Below, piece by piece: positions 11,983 through 20,777 of a stretch of 64,000 nt of DNA (position 1 is the first letter of the stretch; each line of letters starts with the position of its first letter). This DNA comes from Breviolum minutum Mf 1.05b.01 (lineage: Eukaryota; Sar; Dinophyceae; Suessiales; Symbiodiniaceae). The stretch covers positions 37,543 through 101,542 of the forward strand of contig DF240791.1 of the NCBI GenBank assembly GCA_000507305.1, written 5' to 3'. The notes under the pieces are model-generated. The model searched no databases, was not told the origin of the DNA, and saw nothing but the letters and a program-made list of their open reading frames with translations. The translations under genes and the position numbers were made by a program.

Positions 11983-13424
11983 ATGTGGCCACCTTTGTCG
12001 GTCTCAACTACCTCTGGATTGCTTGGGCATTTTGGAGTTGGAGGGGAGACCTGGACAGCTTTTACCTTGGCAGCGGGAGATCCAGGAGAAGATTTACGTC
12101 CCCTGTCTTCGCTGCCGAAGTCGACGTTCACCGATTGTGTGACGGCGACTGTTCTTCCTTCAGGGCGGCGGCTGACCGTAATGGAGGCCAGTCAATTGGG
12201 GCTGGTGTACCGGGCCGCGAAGAGATGGGCCTTTGTGGAGAGCGGGGGCACCTTGGAGGACTGGAGAGATCAGAACCCCTGGGAAGAGACAACCTCAGAG
12301 GCGGTGACGAAGGTAAGTGTTCCAACAGTGTCGACAGAAAGGAAGCTCAAGTATGGGCACTTCCTGGACCAGCAGGACGAGGGAGAGTTCATATGCCATG
12401 GAGAAGACATGCGGTCCCACTGGTACAATCGCTATGTGGACAAAATGGGGGGGTTACCTGCAGATCAGGAAAACCCCACGTTGGAACAGATGTCGGCGTT
12501 GTCGAGGAGGGTGAAGACTCTTCTTCTACCTCCTTTTACGGACTTCGCGATTTGGACGCCTTTCTCTCGGAGGGTGTTGAAATCGACAAAATATCAAACC
12601 TTTGTCATGCAGGAGGACGGGTCGTTCGTGGCGAAGATGGTGGCTGGTCCAGCAAATTACCAACAATGGTTGGCGTCGTTCAGAGTGATGCGCACAGCTT
12701 TCATCATGCTAGACCTGCTGCCGTTGAACCTGCTTTTGCAGTGGGAAAATCACATGGAGCGCCTGGTCAGCAGGTATCCAAACTGCTGGCACCTCATCGT
12801 GGAAGCCGAGAACAAGTCGAGGGCAGAGCATCTTGGTCGAACGCTGGCTTTGGTGAAGCTCTCCATAGATCGTGGAGAACCAGCTCCCTTTGGATGGAAG
12901 GAGTCAGAACCTTGGCCAGTCGTGTGGAAGAAAGTGCTGGAGGATGCGGAGTTCTGGCAGGAACAAGTTCATGTACCAGCATTGGCGTGGTTAGCTCGAG
13001 GGGGCCGTGGAGTGCAGCTGACGCCGGAAGAGGAAGTGGCGAAGGTCGGATTGCGGGGTGGCTCCCAAGCTTTGCATGCAGAGAACCTCAAGGAGGACAA
13101 TGCGGAGGAGGGGAAGCCCCGAAGATGTCTGCAAGCAAGTTGAGAAGAGAAGCAAAGAAGAGAAAGTGGAAGGCCGAGAAGGAGGAGTTGGTGAACCTAA
13201 GAAGTCAAACTCAGAAAGGTTCAAAAGGTGGAGGCGGAGGAAAAGGAGGTGGCAAACAATCAGGCTCCACGGAGGAGGAGTGCTATGCATGGAACAATGG
13301 GAATGGCGAGTGTGGGGGACTTCCTCCAGGGGAGGAATGCAAAGGCCGAAAGAAACGGCTTCATCGATGCACCATATGCAAGAGTCCTCGTCACCCCTCA
13401 AAGGATTGCCCGTCGAAGAAGTAA
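11983..13424 (+). pseudogene. Gag-like region of the retrotransposon, with zinc knuckle
   Basis: Likely nucleic-acid-binding/capsid-type protein of the element. From the ATG at 11983 the first frame runs to the stop before 13144. It is rich in Trp and charged residues (for example DFAIWTPFSRRVLKSTKYQT and YPNCWHLIVEAENKSRAEHL). Near 13100-13140 the protein-like sequence moves to the frame that ends at 13424. That frame has a basic and glycine-rich stretch followed by a Cys/His knuckle, CTICKSPRHPSKDCP, close in form to retroviral-type CCHC knuckles. A single-base indel or a programmed shift could explain the change; other breaks in the element favour decay. The long overlapping frame from 11976 upstream of about 13100 is a shadow. 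Confidence 0.7.
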
Positions 13425-13429
13425 AAGCG

Positions 13430-14453
13430 GCGCTGTTCCTCATCTACACGAAGGTGGCTGGCAATGGGGGCAAATCTTCGAGCTCTACCGGAGGTGGCCG
13501 AGGTGGTGAAGGACCCAAAGAACCACAGGAGAAGAAGTCAAGGTTGGGTCAAGAGTTGGATGAGGAAGACGAGCTGATTGAGGGCGACCGAGTGGAGATC
13601 GGAGGCGAACTCAAATCAGAGCAAGAGTACGTGTCCAACCGGATCTTCAAGTTCATCCACCACTTCAGCGGCAAGACCGACTTCCTCTCGATGGCAATCT
13701 TGGAGGAAGCAAGTGAGAGAAAGATGAAAGTAGTTTGCATCAGTGTGGACAAAGAGAATGGAGGGGACTTATCCTCCACCTTCCCATATCGAGACCAGCT
13801 TTCCGTGCAATAGCTATAGCCGACTGCGTTGGCGGCCAGCACCCAATCTCCATGGTCCTGTTCGTAGCCGGCAACATCCCTACGGACTGCCGAGCAATGG
13901 GGAGAAGGAACAAGCTGAGGCAGACTTAGGCACAATCCTCATGTGCCGAAGTATCGATGCTTGCAAAGCGATGGCGGAGACCAATGACGAGTACAAGGTC
14001 CCGGGGTTCTACACCATGGAGAACCCTCCTCCGTCGAGTGCAGGCGATTCTCAACACATTGCAGCGTGGGAGATGCCTGAGATGGTGAAGTTCATCGAGT
14101 CGAGGGCTGAGTTCAGGAAGGCCTTCTTCCATACTTGCAGGTTCCAGCAGAACGTCCCTGTGGGCAAAAGGATGAAGAAGCCTCAGATGTTCGGAGGGAA
14201 CTTGAACGGCTTAGCGAGTTTGGGCCGGATGTGCAATTGCGGAGATGCAGAGCACGTGGAAGTGGTTGGCAAGGAGAAGTCAAAGAAATCGGGGGAATAC
14301 CCTCAGGAACTATGTGAGGCATACGCCAAGCTTGCCGTGGACCACTTCGAGAAGATGGCGAGGGCTGAGTTTTGGGATGCAAGGGAGAAAGTCACGAGGA
14401 AGCACCTGAACAAGTTGAGAGAAAAGGCTGGAAGCTTTCAACGTAGAAGCTGA
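13430..14453 (+). pseudogene. Cytosine-C5-methyltransferase-like domain of the retrotransposon
   Basis: Two adjacent frames together carry the order of motifs found in C5 DNA methyltransferases. Motif I-like FIHHFSGKTDFL (about 13651-13686) precedes the strand VVCISVDKENGGDL. Motif IV-like FPCNSYSRLRWRP starts at 13800, with the PC dipeptide that carries the catalytic cysteine in true enzymes. A motif VI-like MENPPPS follows at 14016. A frame change between about 13740 and 13800 separates motif I from motif IV, so this copy cannot make the domain from one frame without shifting. C-terminal sequence includes KPQMFGGNLNGLASLG, CNCGDAEHVEV and YPQELCEAYAKL. Methyltransferase genes inside dinoflagellate retrotransposons are established knowledge. 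Whether this divergent version is or was catalytic is inference. Confidence 0.6.
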
Positions 14454-14511
14454 GAAGTCGAAGAGAAGGCTGGAGGAGTCGAAAGATGAGCCGAGGACTC
14501 CTGAGGTTAAG

Positions 14512-14928
14512 TTGAGGCCCCGGTCACCGTCGGCACCAAAGAAGAGGAAGAGAGACATGGCTGACGACTTGGCGGCAAAGGACGAGGAGCCGAACGAGAA
14601 GAAGACGGCATCCTTTGGATGGACCCCCGGGGAAGGGAAGCATGGGGCGGTGAGGATGAGTCAATCTAAGGCGAACCACCCAAGGAACATCGCCTTCTTC
14701 GGGGGGATGAGGCATCCAGCAAAAGCAGTTGAACAGCTTCCCACGGTGCAAGCTCTGGGACTGAGGATGAGGGCGGCCTGGGAAAAGTTTGTGAGGCTGC
14801 ATTCAAGAGTGTTGGAGACAGCGGAGACCTACGGCACGAAGGAAGTCAAGGTGCATGAAGATCTGGTGACCAAGTGGCGTGAGGAGCTTAGAAGACTGTG
14901 GGGCACCAAGCCAGCCCCGTCGGTTTGA
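14512..14928 (+). CDS. Linker region upstream of reverse transcriptase
   Basis: Hydrophilic, Lys/Glu/Arg-rich frame with a basic stretch near the start (PRSPSAPKKRKRD), which could act as a nuclear localisation signal. It is in the same frame as the RT that follows; only a TGA at 14926-14928 separates them, and the frame is open from there to the RT's first ATG at 14959. I read it as the N-terminal part of the same polyprotein, interrupted by one stop. Confidence 0.5.
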   Translation: MRPRSPSAPKKRKRDMADDLAAKDEEPNEKKTASFGWTPGEGKHGAVRMSQSKANHPRNIAFFGGMRHPAKAVEQLPTVQALGLRMRAAWEKFVRLHSRVLETAETYGTKEVKVHEDLVTKWREELRRLWGTKPAPSV

Positions 14929-14958
14929 CTGAAGGAGCAGGGCACCTACCAGACACAG

Positions 14959-16644
14959 GTGGACTTCAGACTACTTCGTTCATGGCAGGAAAGGTCAGGT
15001 GATCCCGAATTACCAGACTGGTTGGAGTTTGGGTGCCCTTTGGGCATCGAGCGGGAGATCAAGACCTGCAACATCTTCCCACCGATGGCGGAAGAGGATG
15101 TGAAGACGGGTGGCGAAGCAGACATGGCAGCAGAACTCGAACGCAAAGGTTTCAAGAACTATGCATCAGTCGAGGACAACAAAGCCGATGCGGAGATCGA
15201 GATCCAGCGGTACGAGAAAGAAGGCTACGTGAGGAGGATCGAGAGGGAGAAGGGCCTCAAGCTTTACCCGGGAGGAACAATATCCCGGCTGGGCTTGGTG
15301 GTGAAGTTGAAGGAGGGAGGAGAGAAGAAGCGGTGTGTGGTGATCGATCTTCGCCGGTCGGGAGGGAACTCCAAAAGTTCCCTCCCAGAGAAGCTTGTGC
15401 TTCCAAGACCAGTTGACGTGATGAGGATGCTGAAGGAGATGAACAGCAAGTGGCCAGATAAAGGTCAGGACATCGGCGTCGAGTTTGCAGTAGTGGACGT
15501 AATGGACGCGTTCACTACGTTGCCATTGCATCGGGAAGAACATCGCCATGCGCTATCTCCTTCAACACGGGATGGGGAGCTGCTACTTTTCCAGGCGTTG
15601 TTGTTTGGGTACCGCACGGCACCCCTGTTATATTCCAGGTTTGCCTCCATGGTGGCGAGATTGCTACAATCCGGGATGGACCCGAAAACAGCCTGCCACC
15701 AGGTGTATTTAGATGACAGCTTATGGGTCTTGAAAGGAAGTTTGGAGGAAAGGAGCAGCTCGCTGGCTTATACTATGTTGGCCCTCCAAATCAAGATAGC
15801 TCTCCACAAGGGAGAACGTGCAGCCCACATGACGTGGGTGGGAGTCAGGTTTTCCCTGCCTGACCAGGACACCTTGGTGGTTGGATTGCCCATCAAGTTC
15901 TTGGAGGAGACGAAGGCCATCCTGGAGAGTTGGAAAGGCAAAGGAATGGCACCGCTGAAGGAATTGCGGTCCCTTGCAGGCAAGACGGCTTGGCTGGCAA
16001 ACATCCTGCCTCGGTCACGATGGGTCACGGCTGTCCTGTACGCAGTCATGAAGTCTACGGAGGCTGAGGAGGACAAAGTGAAGAGCGATGGCAGAGTTAA
16101 GAAGGGTTTGTTTGCCGTGGCGAGGTTGGAGTCAGCTCGCAGGTGGTTAGTGGCTTTCACGGAGGCTGCAATGGCGAGACCTATGAGGAAGATCTCCATC
16201 GGCAACAAGAACCAGATGGAGGTGAGGCTGTGCTGTGATGCATCACCAGAAGGCCTGGGAGCAATGTTGGTAGTCAATGGAGCCCCAGTCGGGGCGCTAG
16301 CTTCACCAGTGGATGAGTATGACGTGAAGCTGCTGGCCATAGAAAAGGGGGCATCGTCATCACAGGGAGTGCTGGAAGCTCTGTGTCTACTGGTGGCTTT
16401 GAAACACTGGAAGAAGAGGTTCGCAGGCCATGTGGTGACTTTGGATGCCCAGTCAGACTCAATGGTGGCTTTGGCGCTGAGCCAGAGACTGGCGGCTTCC
16501 TCACCGACACTCAACTGGTTGGGGGCCGAGATGTCGTTGGCTTTGGAAGAAGCGGGAGTAGAAGTCTTCCGTTCAGTCCACATTCCAGGGAAGGCCAATG
16601 CACCTGAGCAGAGCAAGCATTTGGTCGAAGGTGAAGCTGCCTGA
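14959..16644 (+). CDS. Reverse transcriptase and RNase H of the retrotransposon
   Basis: Copies the element RNA into DNA and degrades the RNA strand. From 14959, RT motif A is VVDVMDAFTTLP, with catalytic-type Asp at residues 180 and 183 (15496-15507). Motif B is around LFGYRTAPLLYSRFASM. Motif C is YLDD (15706-15717, residues 250-253). The C-terminal half is RNase H-like: CCDASPEGLGAML has the first Asp at residue 427 (16237). It is followed by LEALCLLVALKHW with a Glu, and by LDAQSDSMVALALS with a further Asp. This RT/RNase H without protease or DDE integrase, next to a tyrosine recombinase, fits the DIRS/Ngaro group. The frame probably originally joined the upstream linker (in-frame TGA) and continued past 16644 in another frame (ETPAVRDKDYYQLPGP, to about 16789). 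Confidence 0.9.
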   Translation: MDFRLLRSWQERSGDPELPDWLEFGCPLGIEREIKTCNIFPPMAEEDVKTGGEADMAAELERKGFKNYASVEDNKADAEIEIQRYEKEGYVRRIEREKGLKLYPGGTISRLGLVVKLKEGGEKKRCVVIDLRRSGGNSKSSLPEKLVLPRPVDVMRMLKEMNSKWPDKGQDIGVEFAVVDVMDAFTTLPLHREEHRHALSPSTRDGELLLFQALLFGYRTAPLLYSRFASMVARLLQSGMDPKTACHQVYLDDSLWVLKGSLEERSSSLAYTMLALQIKIALHKGERAAHMTWVGVRFSLPDQDTLVVGLPIKFLEETKAILESWKGKGMAPLKELRSLAGKTAWLANILPRSRWVTAVLYAVMKSTEAEEDKVKSDGRVKKGLFAVARLESARRWLVAFTEAAMARPMRKISIGNKNQMEVRLCCDASPEGLGAMLVVNGAPVGALASPVDEYDVKLLAIEKGASSSQGVLEALCLLVALKHWKKRFAGHVVTLDAQSDSMVALALSQRLAASSPTLNWLGAEMSLALEEAGVEVFRSVHIPGKANAPEQSKHLVEGEAA

Positions 16645-16930
16645 AGGTCTTGAGCCGCTAGCAGCAGCAATTGAAACGCCAGCGGTACGAGACAAGGACT
16701 ACTACCAGCTGCCGGGACCTACGACTGATCCGAGCTTGTGGGGCTCGGCGGCAACTTCAACAGGAAGTTGTGGCACTTGGGCCGTGATCTGAGAATCTGA
16801 GGTGCCAAAAGTGCCATGTCAAAGGCTAAGGGTAAGTGGTCAATAATTTTGGTTGAGTTAGGCGTTTCAGGGGGGTTTCGTGTGTTTTCGGTTGTTTGCA
16901 ATGGCTTGCACTAGTTCAGGCTTAAGCTAG

Positions 16931-17224
16931 ATGGAGATCTCCTCGGAACTCGGTGGGGACCAGCCATGGACCCTGGGACCATGGATGCTGGTGGTGTGGC
17001 TTCTGGCGGTAGGCCTGGGCTGTCATTGCTGGTGCCTGTGCAGCACTTGTCGGGCCTGTCTTCACTGGTGGACACCAACAGTCACCGTGAAAATACGGGA
17101 CAGACGTCAAGAAGGACAGGATATGGCCCTCCAATGGCTAGACCAAGGCTTGGGAGGGCTGGTCAGGTCCGCGGCAAATGCAAAAGCGGGAACTTTGCGG
17201 ACTTTAGTGAGGAGGAGAAGATGA
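16931..17224 (+). CDS. Small predicted membrane protein frame inside the retrotransposon
   Basis: From ATG 16931 the frame begins METSS-like hydrophilic residues, then a strongly hydrophobic segment LGPWMLVVWLLAVGLGCHCW followed by a Cys-rich stretch (CLCSTCRACLHW) and a basic tail. It lies between RNase H and the recombinase. A competing frame (from 16966) overlaps and becomes acidic (EEEPGEEEREQTEVEQDKEF) towards 17300, which may be the N-terminal part of the recombinase polyprotein. The membrane segment could be a real small product, or an accidental reading of a G-rich stretch. Confidence 0.35.
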   Translation: MEISSELGGDQPWTLGPWMLVVWLLAVGLGCHCWCLCSTCRACLHWWTPTVTVKIRDRRQEGQDMALQWLDQGLGGLVRSAANAKAGTLRTLVRRRR

Positions 17225-17366
17225 ATGGCTCGAAGGTGCAGAGCTTAGAGGAGGAGCCGGGGGAAGAAGAAAGAGAACAGACAGAGGTCGAGCAGGACAA
17301 GGAATTCGTAGACTTGGACCCGGTGATGGAGCACGAGACCGCCACCTGGAGCGGAGCCCAACACTG

Positions 17367-18913
17367 GTGGAGGAAATTAGTGAAGACGAAGAGCCTTCGA
17401 AATCTATGGGCAGCAACAAGAAGGAGACTCCAATGTCTCCACTTAGAAAGCTGGTCAGCAAGAAGTGGAATGAGCTCAGTCGCAACTTGCCGCCGTTAGG
17501 AGGACTGAGGGCTTTGCCTCCCTTGTCAAGGTTGTTGAAGGGGGGTGGTGAACCATTGCAACAGCCGTCTGCAAGTAGAATGGGGCGGAGCAGTCCAAAG
17601 GAGAGACCAAAATCCAAAGTAGTTTTCAAATCAAGAGGAAGCAGGAAGGGTTTCATGGCGGCAGTCAACCGGAAGAGGAATAAACTGTTGGTGGGCATCG
17701 AGAAGGACTTTTACTCGGATACCTCCAGGGCCCCTAAGGACTCCAGGAGGCTCACCATCAAGAAGGTCCTCAAGTCGGAGGTGGTCAAGCTCAACGTCCA
17801 GAAGATAAAGACCATTGCGACAGCCTTCAAAGAAGCAGGTTACAAGTCGGGATCCTCCTACCTCGCAGAAGCCAAGCTCATGCATGTTGAGGAAGGAGGA
17901 GAGTGGACCCCTCAACTTGACAGGGCCTTCAAGATGTCCAAAAGAGCTTCGGACAGAGGAAGAGACCCCAAGAAGAAGGCTCCTGAGGTCCCTTTGGATG
18001 TGAGGAAGGAAGCGAACTACAGGAACAAGAACATTGGCACGAAGGTTCTCTTTGCGAGGGAGTTGTTCCAGTTTGGCTTGGCATGGATGCTCAGAGAAGT
18101 GGAGATCAGGTTCTTCGAAGTCAGGGATCTGAAGGTGAACAACTCGTCGAAGAGGGTCACGCTGTGTTGGCGGACATCCAAGTGCGATCAAGAAGGAGGC
18201 GAAGTTCGACGTACCCTGCAGTGTCTGTGCATGGGCCCTAGCTGTGCTTGGGAGTGTCCTTTCTTTACCACGGTGGACTTGTTGGATAAGGTGAAGAAGA
18301 TCAATGGACTTCATTCAAAGTTGGCCTTGAATGCGGACCTCACCCCAACGAGGAAAGGCCCACTCCTGGAGGCATGGTGCGAGACCTTCCAGATGAAGGT
18401 CCGGTGCACTACTCATCCGAGAAGGGTGGGATATCCCTCAAGTGGGGTACCTGGGAGATGGAAATCTGCGATGTCCTGGAGTATGCCAAGGAGGCGTTGG
18501 AAATGACCCCTGCAAACAAGCCCCTGACTCCGTCAAGTTGGACAGTGGGACCAAGCAATGCAGACTTGGCACAACTGGTGGCCAAGAACGACGCAGCAGT
18601 CAGGAAGCAGGTAGACTTTTTCCAGCAGAACATGGAGCTTATGAAGGCAGACCTCGAGGCCAAGATGAAGGAGTTGGAGAAAGAGTGCATCGTCGACGGA
18701 GGCAACCTACCGAGCTTGGTTCAAAGTTTGGGAGGAAAAGTCGTACATCTCAACGTGTCCATGGTAGCCTCTTCACCCCCAGTGACTTGGAGAACCAAAT
18801 GTGGCTGGTTTTACGGCAAGTCTAACTTCTGTTTTGTTCAAGGCGGCCTGGAAGTTACATGCCTGAAGTGCAAAGCTGCGCAAAGCACGGAGGATGAGAC
18901 ACTGCAGCTTTGA
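17367..18913 (+). pseudogene. Tyrosine recombinase of the retrotransposon
   Basis: Integrates the circular DNA intermediate of this element class. The frame from 17367 has the helical DNA-binding N-terminal region (IKTIATAFKEAGYKSGSSYL). The catalytic core follows: QFGLAWMLREVEIRFFEVRD, with the first catalytic-type Arg at 18093-18095, then RVTLCWRTSKCDQEGG, the SK-x-D motif typical of these enzymes, and RRTLQCLCMGPSCAW. The HxxR signature is seen as THPRR near 18414. The expected Tyr (LEYAKEALEM, TAT at 18482) is in the next frame (18374-18913). The catalytic core therefore crosses a frame change and is probably inactive. That second frame continues into a coiled coil (QQNMELMKADLEAKMKELEK) and a Cys-rich end, CGWFYGKSNFCF then CLKC. 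Its stop is at 18911-18913, about 140 bases before repeat B1. Confidence 0.75.
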
Positions 18914-19051
18914 CTTGATGATCCAAGGGGATTGATAGCAGCTGTGGTGTGATTGATGCTGTTGGAGAACCTGTACCAACAGCATGGCTTGGATTGGACG
19001 CACCACCCGCTACAAAAAGGAAGTGCTGTGGGTGGGTGGTGGAATATCACG

Positions 19052-19117
19052 ATGTGAAATTGTCGTGAAATGAAAAAGTAGCATGCGGAGTTTTCATGCA
19101 GGACANGTGAAATTGTC
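19052..19117 (+). repeat. 3' split direct repeats B1-A2-B2
   Basis: A2 (19063-19105) is a perfect 43-bp copy of A1. GTGAAATTGTC occurs immediately before A2 (19054-19064, sharing the two bases TC) and again right after the N (19107-19117). If the N at 19106 is T, the B repeat becomes 13 bp (ATGTGAAATTGTC). This arrangement is diagnostic of Ngaro/PAT-type ends. The N shows that the assembly is uncertain exactly here, so B2 length cannot be fixed. Confidence 0.65.
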
Positions 19118-20777
19118 TCTTTGTTTCTCATTTTTAGAACTCGCGCGAGTTTGCTTTGCCAGCACAGCTTTTTGTTTGATTGTCGGACACTTCCTTTTCA
19201 ACCGGTGTGCCGAAAAACGGAGCCCAAGCGCAGCACTTGCAGCACATTCATCAGCCCTACGTCCCAAAACGGTGAAGTGATATCCCAAATGTGACCCAGT
19301 CAAGGACTTGGACTTGCCTTTCTAATCCAACATCTGAAAATTTGCGGTGGATATTGGGGCGTGGATTGCGGAGACTTTCCAGAAGTTTGGATTTTGGGAT
19401 GGATCGCCAAGTTTCCGGACACAACAGAGTTGTTAAGGCGCTGCCACGAGCCTACTCGGAGGGCATTTGAGGTTCGAGTGTTTTGACATCGTTTGACCGT
19501 TTGACCTTTTCCACAGAGGATTTTGATCAACATCGTTGCAAGAACAGGTCTGGAGCAGATCACGAAGGGCCACCAAGCCGATTACCTTCACCGTCACGTC
19601 ACCGTCCTCAGGCCAAGACCAGCTTGACAATGGACAGGTTGGAAACCAATTTCTTTTGAGCAAGATGCATGGCTGCGTGATATATCAATCCTATCCATCC
19701 ATGATCCATATCACATATCCTTTCCTCCGATGGCAACAGGACAATTTGGCTGGTGGTGGTTGCTTACCAGTGAGAGCTCATTGAGCATTGATCACAGCCC
19801 TTGACATCCCGGGGGGCCAAACGACCCGTTGCAAATGACACATGAGCTCAGATTGCTCCTTTCCATTATCAGACAAGACTTGAAGTCTTGAGTGTACCTC
19901 TAGCTGCCATGCATGTTGCCAACGCTTCTGTTTGCAAATGATGATGTCTTCTGTGATTGCAGAACAACTGCAAAACTAAAAGGGCAAGTTGGGGCAGCTA
20001 TGCTATAGAATCGTCATTTCCATGTTGCTTGCTGGTTTTTGGAACTGTTGTAGCCTGTAGACAATGGGAGCTGTTACACTTTCAGATCGGTTTTGTGTGT
20101 GCTTGCACCGCAGCTACTTTGAACTTGATATGGGTCAGCTTCGCTGATCTACTGTGAAGCTCCAAGTTGCTGCTACTTTGTGTGCTTCATCTAGGGCTCA
20201 TTTCAATTCAGCAATTTCTTGTGGGGGCCACTCGCGACTTTCAGACATGTCTAAGGTACTTCCATATGTTCTCAGTAACCTCATTTCTTGCCCTGACCTA
20301 AGCTTCTGAGATTGAGTGCTGCATGAAGCCGGAGTGTGGCCGAAGTGGGTGATGCACTCGCATTGCTTCGCTGATGAGGTGCTTGCTACGGCAGTGCTTG
20401 CCGATAAACACAGCGCTCTAGGCACTGCCGGATTGCATGCCATTCAGAAGAGTCTGGTTTAGACTTTTAGACTGCACTGAAGTCACAAAAGTGTCCGGTC
20501 GATTGAATTTTCCTGCTCAAATTCAGGCGATGATTCCACTTCCTTCTTACAATCAGGTGTGCGAGTGTGCTTCTTTTCCAACGAGCGACACGAGTATTTG
20601 TTTTGCTTTTCTTAAATTTGAATATTTTTTTGTGATTGCACTCGCCAGGGGTTCAGGCATTGCACAGCACACGAAAGAAGGCAAGGCTGCTGCCCATGGC
20701 AACAATTCTCTCATGTTCCAACATCAACAAGGTCATGGTCAGAGAGGTAATCTTCGCTCTGACTTGTCCTCATTCAA
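19118..20777. other. No gene recognised
   Basis: Right flank of the retrotransposon. Open frames on both strands are short and without motifs. I see no exon chain. The region around 20640-20750 has a weak + frame ending just before the next candidate exon. Confidence 0.45.

Larger units (their letters stand above)
11829..19117 (+). mobile_element. Tyrosine-recombinase retrotransposon (DIRS/Ngaro-like), degraded
   Basis: A 7.3-kb element read left to right. It carries a gag-like region with a Cys/His zinc knuckle (11983-13424), a cytosine-methyltransferase-like domain (13430-14453), a hydrophilic linker (14512-14928), reverse transcriptase with YLDD plus RNase H (14959-16644), a short membrane-type frame (16931-17224) and a tyrosine recombinase (17367-18913). 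The termini show a 43-bp direct repeat (A1 11829-11871 and A2 19063-19105). A shorter repeat GTGAAATTGTC flanks A2 on both sides (B1 19054-19064, B2 19107-19117). A1...B1-A2-B2 is the split-direct-repeat layout of Ngaro/PAT-type tyrosine-recombinase retrotransposons, which integrate by recombinase and lack an aspartic protease and a DDE integrase; neither is visible here. Frames change at least five times and one in-frame TGA precedes the RT, so this copy is probably not autonomous. Its base composition is richer in G and purines on the + strand than the flanks. A single N at 19106 marks an assembly uncertainty at the A2/B2 junction. Confidence 0.85.

Noticed and set aside
11976..13090. 482-residue + frame overlapping the gag-like protein
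   Set aside because: Upstream of about 13100 it is Gly/Ser/Arg-rich shadow of the gag frame. Only its end, with the zinc knuckle, is protein-like and was kept.
15768..16670. 300-residue minus-strand frame antisense to RT/RNase H
   Set aside because: Mirror of the codon bias of the RT gene; no independent protein features.
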